Positions 16,885 through 26,542 are shown, counted from the stretch's first letter. The stretch: 64,000 bases of DNA from an uncultured Flavobacteriaceae bacterium (GCA_905479625.1 CAJQNF010000045.1:1-64000); one strand, 5' to 3'. Numbers and translations: made by a program. Notes: generated from the letters alone by a model not told the origin.

Positions 16885-18417
16885 TTAACCTAGTTTTTCA
16901 ACCGCTGAACGGATTCTATTGACTGTTTCGCCTCTTCCTATCAAAAATGCAATATCGGACAAATGAGGGCCTTTTAAAGCGCCAACAAGGCTGAGTCTTA
17001 AAGGTTGCATCACTTTTCCAAAACCAATTTCTTTCGAAGTGATCCATTCTTTAATCCTATTTTCGATATTTTGAGATGAGAAATCAGTGATATTTTCAAT
17101 CATTGTGCTTACTTCAAGCATCAGATCAGCAGTACCTTCCTTCCAGTTCTTTTTAGCAGCTTTCTCGTCATAGGATTCAGGGGCTAAAAAGAAGAAGCTT
17201 CCAAGGCCCCAAAGATCCTCAGCAAAAGTGGCCCTTTCTTTTATTAAACCAATAACTTTAGTAATATAGTCCAAGTCGAGATCCTTATCAAAGCTGTTTC
17301 CTAAATGTTGCTCCAACACAGGTAAAAATAGTTTCGCTATTGCGCTATCTTCTTTTTGAATGAAATACTGGTGTTGAAACCATTTTGTTTTTTCCACATC
17401 AAACTTCGCGCCTGATTTACCAACTTTCGCAATATCAAAAGCGTTAATAAGTTCATCGAGGGTAAATAATTCCTCTTCAGTACCTGGGTTCCATCCTAAA
17501 AAGGCCAGCATATTGATAAAAGCATCAGAAAAATAGCCATCCTCACGATATCCTTTGGAAACTTCACCGGTTTCTTCATTCCTGTATTCCAATGGAAAAA
17601 CAGGAAAACCAAGTTTGTCACCATCTCTTTTGCTCAATTTTCCTTTTCCAGTTGGCTTAAGAATCAATGGTAAATGTGCAAATTCAGGTGTGTCCCAACC
17701 AAAAGCTCTGTATAATAATACATGCAAAGCCATAGAGGGCAACCATTCTTCACCTCTGATCACGTGGCTGATCTCCATCAAATGATCATCTACAATATTT
17801 GCCAAATGATACGTAGGCATACCATCAGATTTGAATAGGATTTTATCGTCAAGAATATTAGTATCAATTTTTATCTCCCCTCTGATCATATCCTGAAGTT
17901 CAAGTATTTCATCTACCGGAGACTTAAAGCGGATCACATATTTATCCCCTTTATTGATTTTTTCTTGCACCTCTTCTAATGAAAGGGTCAAAGAATTATT
18001 TAATTTTTCACGGTTATGCCAGTTATATATAAAAGTTTTTCCTTTTTCCTGATGATCATTTCTGTGAAAGTCTAACTCTTCAGTCGTATCAAAGGCATAG
18101 TAGGCATGACCGGATGAGATAAGTATGTCGGCATATTGTTTATAAAGTTCCTTTCTTTCAGATTGACGGTAAGGCCCGTAGCCCCCTTTTTTTCCAGGGC
18201 CCTCATCAAAAGGAATACGAGACCAGTTAAGGGAATCAATAATATATTGCTCAGCGTTGGCTACATACCTATTCTGATCTGTATCTTCAATCCTTAGCAC
18301 AAAAGTTCCATTATGTTTCTTGGCAAAGAGGTAATTAAACAGTGCTGTTCTAACACCCCCTATGTGCAATGGTCCAGTTGGACTTGGAGCAAAACGTACT
18401 CGTACTTTATTGATCAT
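16885..18417 (-). CDS. gltX: Glutamyl-tRNA synthetase
   Basis: From the ATG at 18417 the protein has 510 residues and begins MINKVRVRFAPSPTGPLHIGG, with the class I HIGH motif as HIGG. The KMSKS counterpart is KGKLSKRDGDK, and VIRGEEWLPSMALHVLLYRAFGW is typical of bacterial GluRS. It charges tRNA-Glu and also supplies tetrapyrrole synthesis. A longer frame to 18504 would cross a promoter and encode a non-conserved 29-residue leader, so it is rejected. It is convergent with the thioesterase gene, 3 bp apart. Confidence 0.97.
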   Translation of the reverse strand: MINKVRVRFAPSPTGPLHIGGVRTALFNYLFAKKHNGTFVLRIEDTDQNRYVANAEQYIIDSLNWSRIPFDEGPGKKGGYGPYRQSERKELYKQYADILISSGHAYYAFDTTEELDFHRNDHQEKGKTFIYNWHNREKLNNSLTLSLEEVQEKINKGDKYVIRFKSPVDEILELQDMIRGEIKIDTNILDDKILFKSDGMPTYHLANIVDDHLMEISHVIRGEEWLPSMALHVLLYRAFGWDTPEFAHLPLILKPTGKGKLSKRDGDKLGFPVFPLEYRNEETGEVSKGYREDGYFSDAFINMLAFLGWNPGTEEELFTLDELINAFDIAKVGKSGAKFDVEKTKWFQHQYFIQKEDSAIAKLFLPVLEQHLGNSFDKDLDLDYITKVIGLIKERATFAEDLWGLGSFFFLAPESYDEKAAKKNWKEGTADLMLEVSTMIENITDFSSQNIENRIKEWITSKEIGFGKVMQPLRLSLVGALKGPHLSDIAFLIGRGETVNRIRSAVEKLG

Positions 18418-18432
18418 CAGTAAAAATTTTGG

Positions 18433-18440
18433 CAAAGATA
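18433..18440 (-). promoter_or_regulatory. -7 promoter element of gltX
   Basis: On the minus strand this reads TATCTTTG, matching TAnnTTTG, 15 bp before the ATG at 18417. It confirms that start. Confidence 0.55.
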
Positions 18441-18502
18441 AGTGGTTCACACCATTTTTAAAATCACTTGTTATTATTATATTCGTTAAATAAATATTTA
18501 AC

Positions 18503-19360
18503 ATGAAAAAAAGTATAATTTGTTTTAGCCTGTTTGTAATGTTTTGTATTCAAAGTGTTGTTTCTCAGACCATTTCAATTTCATATCCCAATGGAGGGTC
18601 TGAGGAAGTAAAATATAAAGGAAGTACTGCAACCGGAAAAGGAATTAAAAAGAATAACGGAGAATTAGTGAGATATACTGAATTATCACTTATCAGCACA
18701 TCTGATTTTGATGCCTTTAATAAGATTTTTCAAAAATCAGAGAATAGATACCCGAACCTGAAAGTTGAATTTACTGGCGACAAGAATGCTTATTCAATTC
18801 AATTGGAAAAATTGAGAAAGAGAAGAACGGGAGCAGATGTGACAAGGGCAGCAGGTGGTTTTATGACAATATTAGGTGTTCTATCAGGTGATAGAGGGCT
18901 GACAGCCGCAGGGCTCGCTACGGGGGCTGCGGGTCAAATCGCAAGAGAAGTAAATAATGATAAAACCTCTAATACTCAAACGGCTATGCTCAATGATCTG
19001 GATGAAAGAACCAAAGATACTGGTCAGAAGGCGAAAGAGCCTGAAAAATCAGAAGAGGATTTGATGCGTGAAGAATATGGTGATGAGAATGTTAATGGAT
19101 TGATAGAGCTGATAGATAAAAATTATGAAAAAGCTATTGCTTATGCCAATGTAGGGGAATTGTCAAAAGATGCTAATTACAGATTGTCCGCCATGTGGCT
19201 GAAGGCAATAATAGCTGCAGATCAGGACAATGAGACAGATGCTCAAAAGGCATATGAAAGGTTGGTGACTTTTGATCCTGAAATTTCTGATACGAAAGAA
19301 GCGAAAAATGAAATTGTGATTTTACTTGAAGAATTGGAAGAAATAAGAACAGGAGAATGA
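18503..19360 (+). CDS. Exported protein with glycine-rich helix, unknown
   Basis: The 285-residue protein has a signal peptide (MKKSIICFSLFVMFCIQSVVSQ). A Gly/Ala-rich segment at about residues 113-152 (RAAGGFMTILGVLSGD, then GLTAAGLATGAAGQIA) looks like a glycine-zipper membrane segment. The C-terminal 90 residues are helical with a TPR-like rhythm (ANYRLSAMWLKAIIAADQDNETDAQKAYERL). It overlaps the SGNH hydrolase gene by 4 bp (ATGA), so the two are translationally coupled. No family is recognised. Confidence 0.6.
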   Translation: MKKSIICFSLFVMFCIQSVVSQTISISYPNGGSEEVKYKGSTATGKGIKKNNGELVRYTELSLISTSDFDAFNKIFQKSENRYPNLKVEFTGDKNAYSIQLEKLRKRRTGADVTRAAGGFMTILGVLSGDRGLTAAGLATGAAGQIAREVNNDKTSNTQTAMLNDLDERTKDTGQKAKEPEKSEEDLMREEYGDENVNGLIELIDKNYEKAIAYANVGELSKDANYRLSAMWLKAIIAADQDNETDAQKAYERLVTFDPEISDTKEAKNEIVILLEELEEIRTGE

Positions 19361-20058
19361 AGAATTTACAACGTTTAGTATTGTTATTTTTATACATCAG
19401 TGTTCATCAATCGATGAGTGCACAAGATTGGGCTAATTTGAATAGATTTAAAAAACAAAATGACAGTTTAGGGCTTCCGACAGAAGGCGAACAACGAGTA
19501 GTGTTTATGGGTAATTCAATTACTGAAGGATGGCCTAATTCGGATCCTGAATACTTTGATAACCCCAGCTATATCAACAGAGGAATTGGTGGACAAACCA
19601 CCCCTCAAATGTTGTTGCGATTTAGGGCAGACGTTATCGACTTAGAGCCAAAAGCTGTGGTCATTTTGGCCGGCACAAATGATATAGCGGGAAATACCGG
19701 GCCAATGACACTCGAAGAGATCAGAGATAATATAATTTCTATGGCCGAATTGGCAAAAGTGAACGGTATTCAAGTGATTATTTCTTCTGTACTTCCTGCC
19801 TATGATTATACTTGGAAGCCTGGCTTGGAGCCCAACATAAAGATCCCAAAGTTGAATGCGATGTTAAAAGATTACGCTGAAAATAATGGCATTCTATATT
19901 TAGATTATTTCACGGCTATGGCCGATGATCGTAACGGACTGCCAATAGAGCTTGCGGAAGATGGCGTTCACCCTACAAAAGAAGGGTATATGATCATGAA
20001 AAAGTTAGCTGAAGAAGCCATACAGACCGTTTTAAATAAAGGAAATACACAAAACTAG
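19357..20058 (+). CDS. Exported SGNH/GDSL hydrolase
   Basis: The 233-residue protein has a signal peptide (cut near MSAQ, residue 22) and all SGNH blocks: VVFMGNSITEGWP (catalytic Ser in the GNS variant of GDS), the block II Gly in RGIGGQTTPQ, the block III Asn in VILAGTNDIAG, and the block V D-x-x-H in DGVHPTKEGY. It is probably an esterase or carbohydrate acetylesterase acting in the periplasm or outside. It is coupled by a 4-bp overlap to the exported protein upstream. Confidence 0.9.
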   Translation: MKNLQRLVLLFLYISVHQSMSAQDWANLNRFKKQNDSLGLPTEGEQRVVFMGNSITEGWPNSDPEYFDNPSYINRGIGGQTTPQMLLRFRADVIDLEPKAVVILAGTNDIAGNTGPMTLEEIRDNIISMAELAKVNGIQVIISSVLPAYDYTWKPGLEPNIKIPKLNAMLKDYAENNGILYLDYFTAMADDRNGLPIELAEDGVHPTKEGYMIMKKLAEEAIQTVLNKGNTQN

Positions 20059-20124
20059 GTTTTTTAAAAAATATCTCGATATATTCTTAGGAAGTAATTG
20101 GGTAGGATAATAAAAATTCAATTT

Positions 20125-21567
20125 ATGAAATTACAAAAAAGGGTTTTAATTATAATTTTATTATTTTCCATACCCCTTATAGGACAGGAGAATCATTATT
20201 GGTTTCATAATTTTGGAGCAATATCTTCCTTAAAAGGAGGTATTGAAGTGGGAGGAATAAGAAATGTATCTGCGGCTTATTACAATCCGGGAGCCTTAGC
20301 TTTTATTGACGGAGAAATTGTTGAAGGTCAGGCTGATGTTGTTTCATTTGACGTGCTGAATATTAAGAATGCAGGCGGTGAAATGATAAACTTAGACTAT
20401 TTAGCTACAGATATTGCACCTTCTTTAATTGCCTATTTAAAACGATCTAAAAAAAATCCAAACTTGACCTATGTTGTGGGAGCCATGACAAGATATAATA
20501 CGAATCTTTCGTTTTTAATTGAACATGAGAACCTTGGTAATTATTTGCTACCCGAGACACAAGAAGATGTTTTTCAAGGTCAATTTCGTTATGATAACAG
20601 GGTGCGAGAAAGTTGGGTTTTAGGAGCGGCCGCATATAAGATTTCTGATAGGATAGGTGTAGGTTTGGGAACGTATATATTTGTTAGATCACAGGATTAT
20701 TTTAGTGGGTATTTTGCCAGTGCTTTTCCTAAGGAAGACCTTGAAAATAGTCTGCCTGAATTTTCAAAACTGTCGACCAACACCGAAGAAATGAAATTCA
20801 ATGCTCGGGTGATGGGTTTTATTTTTAGGCCAGCCATAGATATTGACCTTGATGATTTAAAGTTGGGGCTGACAATGTCTACTCCTGCTATTAGTTTGGG
20901 ATTGTTAAATAATTATGCATACAGGTCTCAGGTTGCATATATGCCTGATGAAGATATAAGACTTAATACCTCAGATACACACAACAAATATAGCGGTGTA
21001 TATAAGACTCCCTTTTCTGTAAATTTTGGAGCTGAATATGATTTTGGGAAGCTATTGGTTGCATTTTCTATGGAATGGTTTGCTAAAATCGACCCCTATG
21101 AGATGATCAAGGAGAATGATAAAAGTATTTCGCCAGAGTTTCCAACAGCTCCTGATGAGAGTTATGCTTTGCCTGTTACAGCACACAAAAGCGTTACTAA
21201 CTTTGGTTTTTCGGTGCTCTATGAGATCAAAGATTGGATCAGTTACGTAGGAAGCTTTAGAACTGATATGAATTTTTTTGACGATGAAGCCTTAAACTTT
21301 TATCAAGATTTTGTTCCCAGTTTTACTTATTGGGACCTTTGGCATATTACTTCAGGGATAAAGATGTCTGCTAAAAAGCTAGATTTAACTGTGGGTATGG
21401 ATTATGCCAATGGCAGTTCGGAAAAGGACCCTCAGTTTGCCAGTATGACATCAGCCACTCAGAAGAATTTTTTAAAAGGAGACATACAGAATAACACATC
21501 AACACAATACCACAACTTTAGCTTAACGTTGGGTGTAAATATTAATATTGAAAAGGAAGCTAAGTAA
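20125..21567 (+). CDS. FadL-like outer-membrane protein
   Basis: From the ATG at 20125 the protein has 480 residues with a signal peptide ending near IGQ. The segment LKGGIEVGGIRNVSAAYYNPGALAF is the N-A-x-x-Y-N-P-x-x-L pattern of FadL/OmpP1 hydrophobic-compound channels, and regular amphipathic strands fill the rest. It is likely an outer-membrane channel for fatty acids or other hydrophobic molecules. It is convergent with the next gene, 14 bp apart. Confidence 0.8.
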   Translation: MKLQKRVLIIILLFSIPLIGQENHYWFHNFGAISSLKGGIEVGGIRNVSAAYYNPGALAFIDGEIVEGQADVVSFDVLNIKNAGGEMINLDYLATDIAPSLIAYLKRSKKNPNLTYVVGAMTRYNTNLSFLIEHENLGNYLLPETQEDVFQGQFRYDNRVRESWVLGAAAYKISDRIGVGLGTYIFVRSQDYFSGYFASAFPKEDLENSLPEFSKLSTNTEEMKFNARVMGFIFRPAIDIDLDDLKLGLTMSTPAISLGLLNNYAYRSQVAYMPDEDIRLNTSDTHNKYSGVYKTPFSVNFGAEYDFGKLLVAFSMEWFAKIDPYEMIKENDKSISPEFPTAPDESYALPVTAHKSVTNFGFSVLYEIKDWISYVGSFRTDMNFFDDEALNFYQDFVPSFTYWDLWHITSGIKMSAKKLDLTVGMDYANGSSEKDPQFASMTSATQKNFLKGDIQNNTSTQYHNFSLTLGVNINIEKEAK

Positions 21568-21581
21568 GATTACTATACCTT

Positions 21582-22493
21582 TTATCGAAAAACGATCTCG
21601 ACCTCAGAATTCGGGTATTTTACGTCCAGTTTTTCATGTATGGAATTTCTGTATTGTGTGATGGTATCCATGGCAATGCTGGGAGTCATTGAATTGGCAT
21701 AAATCAGCACCAAATGACTGCTTCCGGTTTTTGAAATGTGGCAATTATTTACTTGTAATCCTTCTGGCAATAAGTTTTTGACCATAGCCTCTATTTCTTG
21801 GACAGATTCCTGATTCTGAAGACTTCCCCCTCCCAATTCAATAAATCCACCTTTGATCACTTCAAAGGGAGTCTTAAACAGGAACAAACACATTAATATC
21901 ACAATAATGGAATCACCAATATAAAGCAAAAAAGATAGTTTCGATGTTTCCGGAACAAAGGTTGTCAATACCAAAGCAATACCTACTGCGATTGTCATAA
22001 AACCATCTATTTTACTTGCTTTGGTCTCTACAGTGAGAATACTACTTTGAAAATGGATCTTTTTATTTTTATGCTGATAGAGAAACGCCAGTCCAAAACA
22101 TAGAAAAATCATCAAAACCATGTAAATAAGGATTGGTCCGGTTTGCAATTTTTCAAGTTTCTCCCCTTCTATAAATTTTATAATTTTAACGATATTTTGA
22201 AAAAGAGCTGCAATAATTAATCCTAAGATCAGGATCCCTTTTGACAGCGTAAAAAAAGACTCGTAAAAATACCTGCCATAAGGAAAAACAGAAGTTCTTT
22301 TGTGCTTTTTATGAATGATAATAATTGCTCCAATAGTAGTTACCGAAGAGATAAAAGAAAAATTACCATCCAGCAACAGGGCCTCAGATCCGGTAAGAGA
22401 AAATGCCACCCATCCGGCAATGGCCATGAGTAGGTTAACAACAACGCCAATTTTTAAGGCTGAAGATTCTATTTGATCAGTTTGGGAAAGCAT
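21582..22493 (-). CDS. CDF-like membrane protein with degenerate metal site
   Basis: The 303-residue protein has the six-helix layout of cation diffusion facilitators and a short C-terminal domain. The metal residues are not conserved. In helix 2 the usual D-x-x-H-x-x-x-D appears as LLLDGNFSFISS, keeping only the first Asp. In helix 5 the usual H-x-x-x-D appears as ETKASKIDGFM, keeping only the Asp. It may carry another ion, use a different site or be regulatory. Its start is divergent from DUF4175 across a 330-bp region with a conspicuous inverted repeat. Confidence 0.8.
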   Translation of the reverse strand: MLSQTDQIESSALKIGVVVNLLMAIAGWVAFSLTGSEALLLDGNFSFISSVTTIGAIIIIHKKHKRTSVFPYGRYFYESFFTLSKGILILGLIIAALFQNIVKIIKFIEGEKLEKLQTGPILIYMVLMIFLCFGLAFLYQHKNKKIHFQSSILTVETKASKIDGFMTIAVGIALVLTTFVPETSKLSFLLYIGDSIIVILMCLFLFKTPFEVIKGGFIELGGGSLQNQESVQEIEAMVKNLLPEGLQVNNCHISKTGSSHLVLIYANSMTPSIAMDTITQYRNSIHEKLDVKYPNSEVEIVFR

Positions 22494-22522
22494 TTTTTAT
22501 TTTAATATTTTACTAAAATACA

Positions 22523-22546
22523 GTTTAAACCTAAGTTAAATTAAAA
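22523..22546 (+). repeat. Inverted repeat, left arm
   Basis: The core TTTAAACCTAAGTT is shared with the complement of 22775-22798. The two arms agree at 22 of 24 positions. Similarity is weaker further in but resumes with CACAG at the same offset in both arms. Confidence 0.8.
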
Positions 22547-22774
22547 ATTTTGGCACAGCTTTAGCAAATTTTTTCATAGACAATCATAAATTTTCGAAGC
22601 ACTATCAGGATAATTCAAGAAAATTTAAGGCAGTATATGGATAAATTGGCAAAGCCTTTTCAAGGAAAATCATTAGCACAACATTTTTGACTCAAAAACT
22701 CCTTAAAATAACCTGTTATTACTTCGTTTTTTTTAATTCAAAACTATTGTACTACTGATTTTCTGTGTTTAACA

Positions 22775-22798
22775 TTTTAATTGAACTTAGGTTTAAAG
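22775..22798 (-). repeat. Inverted repeat, right arm
   Basis: Complement of the left arm with two differences. It begins TTTTAATTGAACTTAGG on the plus strand and ends 25 bp before the TTG start of DUF4175. Confidence 0.8.
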
Positions 22799-22823
22799 AT
22801 TAATTGTAATTTTAGAAATTAGT

Positions 22824-25800
22824 TTGAATCATTATACCCACATACACGATAAGTTGAAAGCCTTTGTTAAAAGGTATTACACCAATGAGATCATCAAAGG
22901 TGCGATATTCTTTTTATCCTTTGGTTTGCTCTATTTGATTTTTACGCTGATTGTAGAATATTTTCTATGGTTGGAACCCTTTTCCAGAACTGTCCTATTT
23001 TGGTTATTTATCTTAATTGAGTTCGTTTTACTGTTTCGATTTATCCTTATTCCAATATTTAAATTAATAGGGATCAGAAAGGGAATATCAGATACTCAGG
23101 CTTCCAGGATCATTGGTCGGCATTTTAAAGAAGTAGATGATAAGTTACTCAATATCATACAGTTAAAATCAATGGATTCTGAAAATGAATTGTTGATGGC
23201 CAGCATTGAACAAAAATCACAGGAGTTAACCCCTATCAGCTTTAAAAATGCCATTGTGTTTAAAAAGAATGCGGTACATTTAAAATATTTGCTGATCCCG
23301 CTGTTTATTTGGTTTCTGGTTTGGATCACGGGTAACAATTCGGTTTTTACCCAAAGTTTGAACCGGGTGGTGCATCATCAAACCGCTTTTGAAGCACCCG
23401 CCCCGTTTTATTTTGAGGTGGTCAATGAACAGTTGGAGACCGTAGAGGACGAATCTTTTAAATTGGTGATTAGAACTGTTGGAGAGCTGATTCCTGAAAA
23501 TGTGCGCATTGTTTATGGAGGAAACAGCTATTATGCGGTTCCTGGTGAAGACGGCTTATTGTCTTATGTTTTCGAATTTCCGGAAAAGGATATAGAGTTT
23601 TATATGGAGGGCAATTCAGTGAGCTCCAAGCCCTATTTCTTAAAAGTGCTTTCAGCACCGAAGATCACCGATTTTAGTATGGAATTGAAATATCCGGCAT
23701 ATTTAAATAAACCCTCTGACACCATCAATAATACCGGTAATGCCATAATTCCTATAGGCACTGAAGTGACATGGATCGTTGGTTCACAAAATACCAAAAC
23801 ACTTGATTTTACGATTAATGGCACTAAAGGTGAAGCAAAGGGTGAAAAAATGACAAGTACGGATAATGGGAGATTTGTTTTAAGGAAGAAAATCCTTAAA
23901 AATATGGCTTATGAGATACGTTCTTCAAATGAACATCTTAAGGAATTTGAAACCCTAAGTTATCAATTGGAAGTAGTTACTGATGAGTTTCCGAAAATAT
24001 TTGTTCAATCTGACATCGATTCTGTAAGTCGTGGACCGGTTCAATTCCTTGGCCAGCTCACTGATGACTATGGAATATCCAGATTGCAAATTGTTGCTAA
24101 GGATATAGAGAACGGGCAACAAAGTATTGGAAGGATCAATACTGAATATAGTGATTTTGAAGAATTTTTCTATGTTTTTCCGGAAGGAATTCTCTTAGAA
24201 GAAGGGCGCACCTATGAGTTGTATTTTGAAGTATTTGACAATGATGCCATTAAAGGTCCGAAGAAAACAGTATCCCAGACTTTCAGGTATAGAAATAAAA
24301 CATTTCAGGAAGAGGAGGAAGAAATACTGGAAGAGCAGAAACAAGGGATTGAGGAGGCAGAAAAATCAAAGGAGTCAGCTGAGCAGTTGGAGAAATCACT
24401 AGAAGAGTTTTCGAAAAAGCTAAAAAACAAAGAAGAGACTGACTGGAATGACAAGAAGCAGCTTGAGGAATTTTTAGAAAGGCAAAAACGCTATCAGGAG
24501 ATGATGGATAAGAATGCTGAAATGATGAAAGAGAATCTTGACGATATGGATATGGAGGATCAGCCAGATCTTGAAGATAAAAAAGATGAGCTGAAAAAAC
24601 GTTGGGAGGAATTGGCTGATTATAAGGAAAAAGAGGAGTTGATCAAAGAACTTGAGGAGTTGGCCGAAAAATTGCAGAAGGAAGATTTACTCGAAAAAAT
24701 AGATAAACTTAAGGAACAAAGTAAGCAGGAAAAAAGAACGCTGGAACGCATATTAGAACTGACAAAGCAATTTTATGTTGAAAAGAAATCAGCGCAAATC
24801 ATGGAGAAACTGGAGGAACTCTCAGAAGAGCAATTGGATCTAAGCACAGAGGAATTGAATTCAGAAGAAGAACAAAAAAAGATGAATGCCAAATTTGATT
24901 CGCTTCAACAGGATTTTAAAGAACTGCGCGAACAGAATGAGGAGTTAAAGGATCCAATGGATATTTTTGATAGTAAACCCGATGAGAAATTGATTGAAAT
25001 GGACATGAAGGATGCAGAGGAATCATTAAAAAAGAGTGAACAAAGCGAGGGCAAAGAACAAAATAAAAATAAGGATAAAGCAAAAGAACAACAAAGAAAG
25101 GCCTCTAAAAGGATGAAGGAACTCAGCAAAAAAATGGAGGCTGGATTGATGGAAATGGAGATGCAGGGGGTAGAAGAGAATATAAAAGATTTACAACAGG
25201 TCCTTAAGAATTTGCTCCTATTTTCGCTGGACCAGGAAGAACTGATGCTGTCATTTGAAAATGTTAGCTCTAAAAATGCTGATTTCCCTGAAAAGTTAAA
25301 AGAGCAGATAAAACTGAAAGAGCATTTTGAACATATAGACGATAGTTTATACGCCTTATCACTCAGGATGGTCAAGCTGAGTTCAAAAATTCAGGAAGAT
25401 ATTAGTTCCGCACACTATAATTTGGATAGATCACTGGAAAATATTGCGGAGAATAGAATACAACAAGGAAGGAGTAATCAGCAGTATACCATGACAGCTG
25501 CCAATAATCTTGCGGATTTGTTAAGTGATATGCTTCAGAGTCTTCAGAATCAAAAACCAGGATCCGGAAAGGGGAAAGGAAAGGAAGGAGAGCTTAGTTT
25601 ACCAGACGTGATTAAAAAGCAACAGGGCATGATGAAAAAGATGAAGGAAGGAATGGATGAGCAAAAAGGGCCAGGTAAAAAGGGCAAAGAAGCCATGAGC
25701 GGGGAGCAATTTCAAATGTACCAGGAACAAAAACTATTGAAGGAACAGTTACAAGAAATGTTAGATCGTGAAGGAGGAGGAGGTCAAAAGGGTAAATCGG

Positions 25801-26108
25801 TGCTGAATCAAATGGAGGATTTGGAGAAGATACTGCTTGAAAAAGGAATTACGAAAGAATCACTTGATAGAATGCAAAAACTGGAACACGAATTGTTAGA
25901 GTTGGAAAATGCGGCCTTAGAACGAAATAAGGACAGTAAAAGAAAAGCTGAAACGAGCCGGTTTGAAGAACAGTTTAGAGAAATAGACGCTTTGAAGCAT
26001 GCTAAAGATGCGGGTAATGAGGATGAAATATTAAGACGTAAGAGATTGGAGATGTCACCAGATTATAAAAAAAGAGTGAAAAAATATTTTGAACAGGACA
26101 AAGGATAA
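22824..26108 (+). CDS. DUF4175 family large membrane protein
   Basis: The 1094-residue protein has three N-terminal membrane helices (about residues 25-48, 53-75 and 152-168), then a beta-rich periplasmic-type region to about residue 490. From there to the end it is an extremely Glu/Lys-rich, coiled-coil-prone half with segments such as KELEELAEKLQKEDLLEKI and a low-complexity GSGKGKGKEG stretch. This is the DUF4175 layout found in Bacteroidota. Function is unknown. The start codon appears to be TTG, because no in-frame ATG precedes residue 100. It ends 6 bp before ybeY. Confidence 0.88.
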   Translation: MNHYTHIHDKLKAFVKRYYTNEIIKGAIFFLSFGLLYLIFTLIVEYFLWLEPFSRTVLFWLFILIEFVLLFRFILIPIFKLIGIRKGISDTQASRIIGRHFKEVDDKLLNIIQLKSMDSENELLMASIEQKSQELTPISFKNAIVFKKNAVHLKYLLIPLFIWFLVWITGNNSVFTQSLNRVVHHQTAFEAPAPFYFEVVNEQLETVEDESFKLVIRTVGELIPENVRIVYGGNSYYAVPGEDGLLSYVFEFPEKDIEFYMEGNSVSSKPYFLKVLSAPKITDFSMELKYPAYLNKPSDTINNTGNAIIPIGTEVTWIVGSQNTKTLDFTINGTKGEAKGEKMTSTDNGRFVLRKKILKNMAYEIRSSNEHLKEFETLSYQLEVVTDEFPKIFVQSDIDSVSRGPVQFLGQLTDDYGISRLQIVAKDIENGQQSIGRINTEYSDFEEFFYVFPEGILLEEGRTYELYFEVFDNDAIKGPKKTVSQTFRYRNKTFQEEEEEILEEQKQGIEEAEKSKESAEQLEKSLEEFSKKLKNKEETDWNDKKQLEEFLERQKRYQEMMDKNAEMMKENLDDMDMEDQPDLEDKKDELKKRWEELADYKEKEELIKELEELAEKLQKEDLLEKIDKLKEQSKQEKRTLERILELTKQFYVEKKSAQIMEKLEELSEEQLDLSTEELNSEEEQKKMNAKFDSLQQDFKELREQNEELKDPMDIFDSKPDEKLIEMDMKDAEESLKKSEQSEGKEQNKNKDKAKEQQRKASKRMKELSKKMEAGLMEMEMQGVEENIKDLQQVLKNLLLFSLDQEELMLSFENVSSKNADFPEKLKEQIKLKEHFEHIDDSLYALSLRMVKLSSKIQEDISSAHYNLDRSLENIAENRIQQGRSNQQYTMTAANNLADLLSDMLQSLQNQKPGSGKGKGKEGELSLPDVIKKQQGMMKKMKEGMDEQKGPGKKGKEAMSGEQFQMYQEQKLLKEQLQEMLDREGGGGQKGKSVLNQMEDLEKILLEKGITKESLDRMQKLEHELLELENAALERNKDSKRKAETSRFEEQFREIDALKHAKDAGNEDEILRRKRLEMSPDYKKRVKKYFEQDKG

Positions 26109-26114
26109 GTCAAT

Positions 26115-26528
26115 ATGATTGAATATAATTTTGTTGGAAAGTTTGCTTTAAAAAGCGAGGAAAAAATAGCAGACTGGGTGACTTTCGTGCTGGATCAGGA
26201 AGAAAAGGAGCTGGGGGAGATAAACTACATATTTTGTGATGATAATTATTTGCAAGAAATTAACATTAAAACGCTGAATCACAACACATTAACTGACATA
26301 ATTAGCTTTGATTATACGATCGGTGATGTTGTGTCCGGAGATATTTATATTTCTTATGAAAGGGTACGGGAAAATGCTGGTCAATTGGGTCTTGATTTCA
26401 TAGAGGAATTGCACAGGGTTATGGTGCATGGTATATTGCATTATTGTGGTTATCAGGATAAGGAATCTAAGGATAAATTGACCATGAGGTCGAAAGAGGA
26501 TTATTACCTATCTTTGCGGACTTTTTAA
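26115..26528 (+). CDS. ybeY: Endoribonuclease YbeY (rRNA maturation factor)
   Basis: The 137-residue protein has the YbeY core: NYIFCDDNYLQEINIKTLNHNTLTDIISFDY and the metal-site helix VMVHGILHYCGYQDKESKD. The canonical H-x3-H-x5-H motif reads H-x3-H-x5-D here, so the third ligand is Asp. I recall this form from other Bacteroidota. YbeY takes part in 16S rRNA 3' processing and ribosome quality control. It lies between DUF4175 (6 bp) and mnmG (36 bp), with a parS site in the latter gap. Confidence 0.94.
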   Translation: MIEYNFVGKFALKSEEKIADWVTFVLDQEEKELGEINYIFCDDNYLQEINIKTLNHNTLTDIISFDYTIGDVVSGDIYISYERVRENAGQLGLDFIEELHRVMVHGILHYCGYQDKESKDKLTMRSKEDYYLSLRTF

Positions 26529-26542
26529 CATGAGCTAAAATA

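Larger units (their letters stand above)
22494..22823. other. Divergent intergenic region with a 24-bp inverted-repeat pair
   Basis: This 330-bp gene-free region separates two divergent genes. It is dominated by an inverted repeat with arms at 22523-22546 and 22775-22798. The arms end 29 and 25 bp from the two start codons, so each arm sits at nearly the same distance from its gene. Between the arms I see no reading frame or hairpin of note. Confidence 0.6.

Noticed and set aside
24905-25375. 156-codon minus-strand frame within DUF4175
   Set aside because: It mirrors the Glu/Lys-rich coiled coil (a Ser/Phe-rich product), the usual artefact of antisense to repetitive charged sequence.
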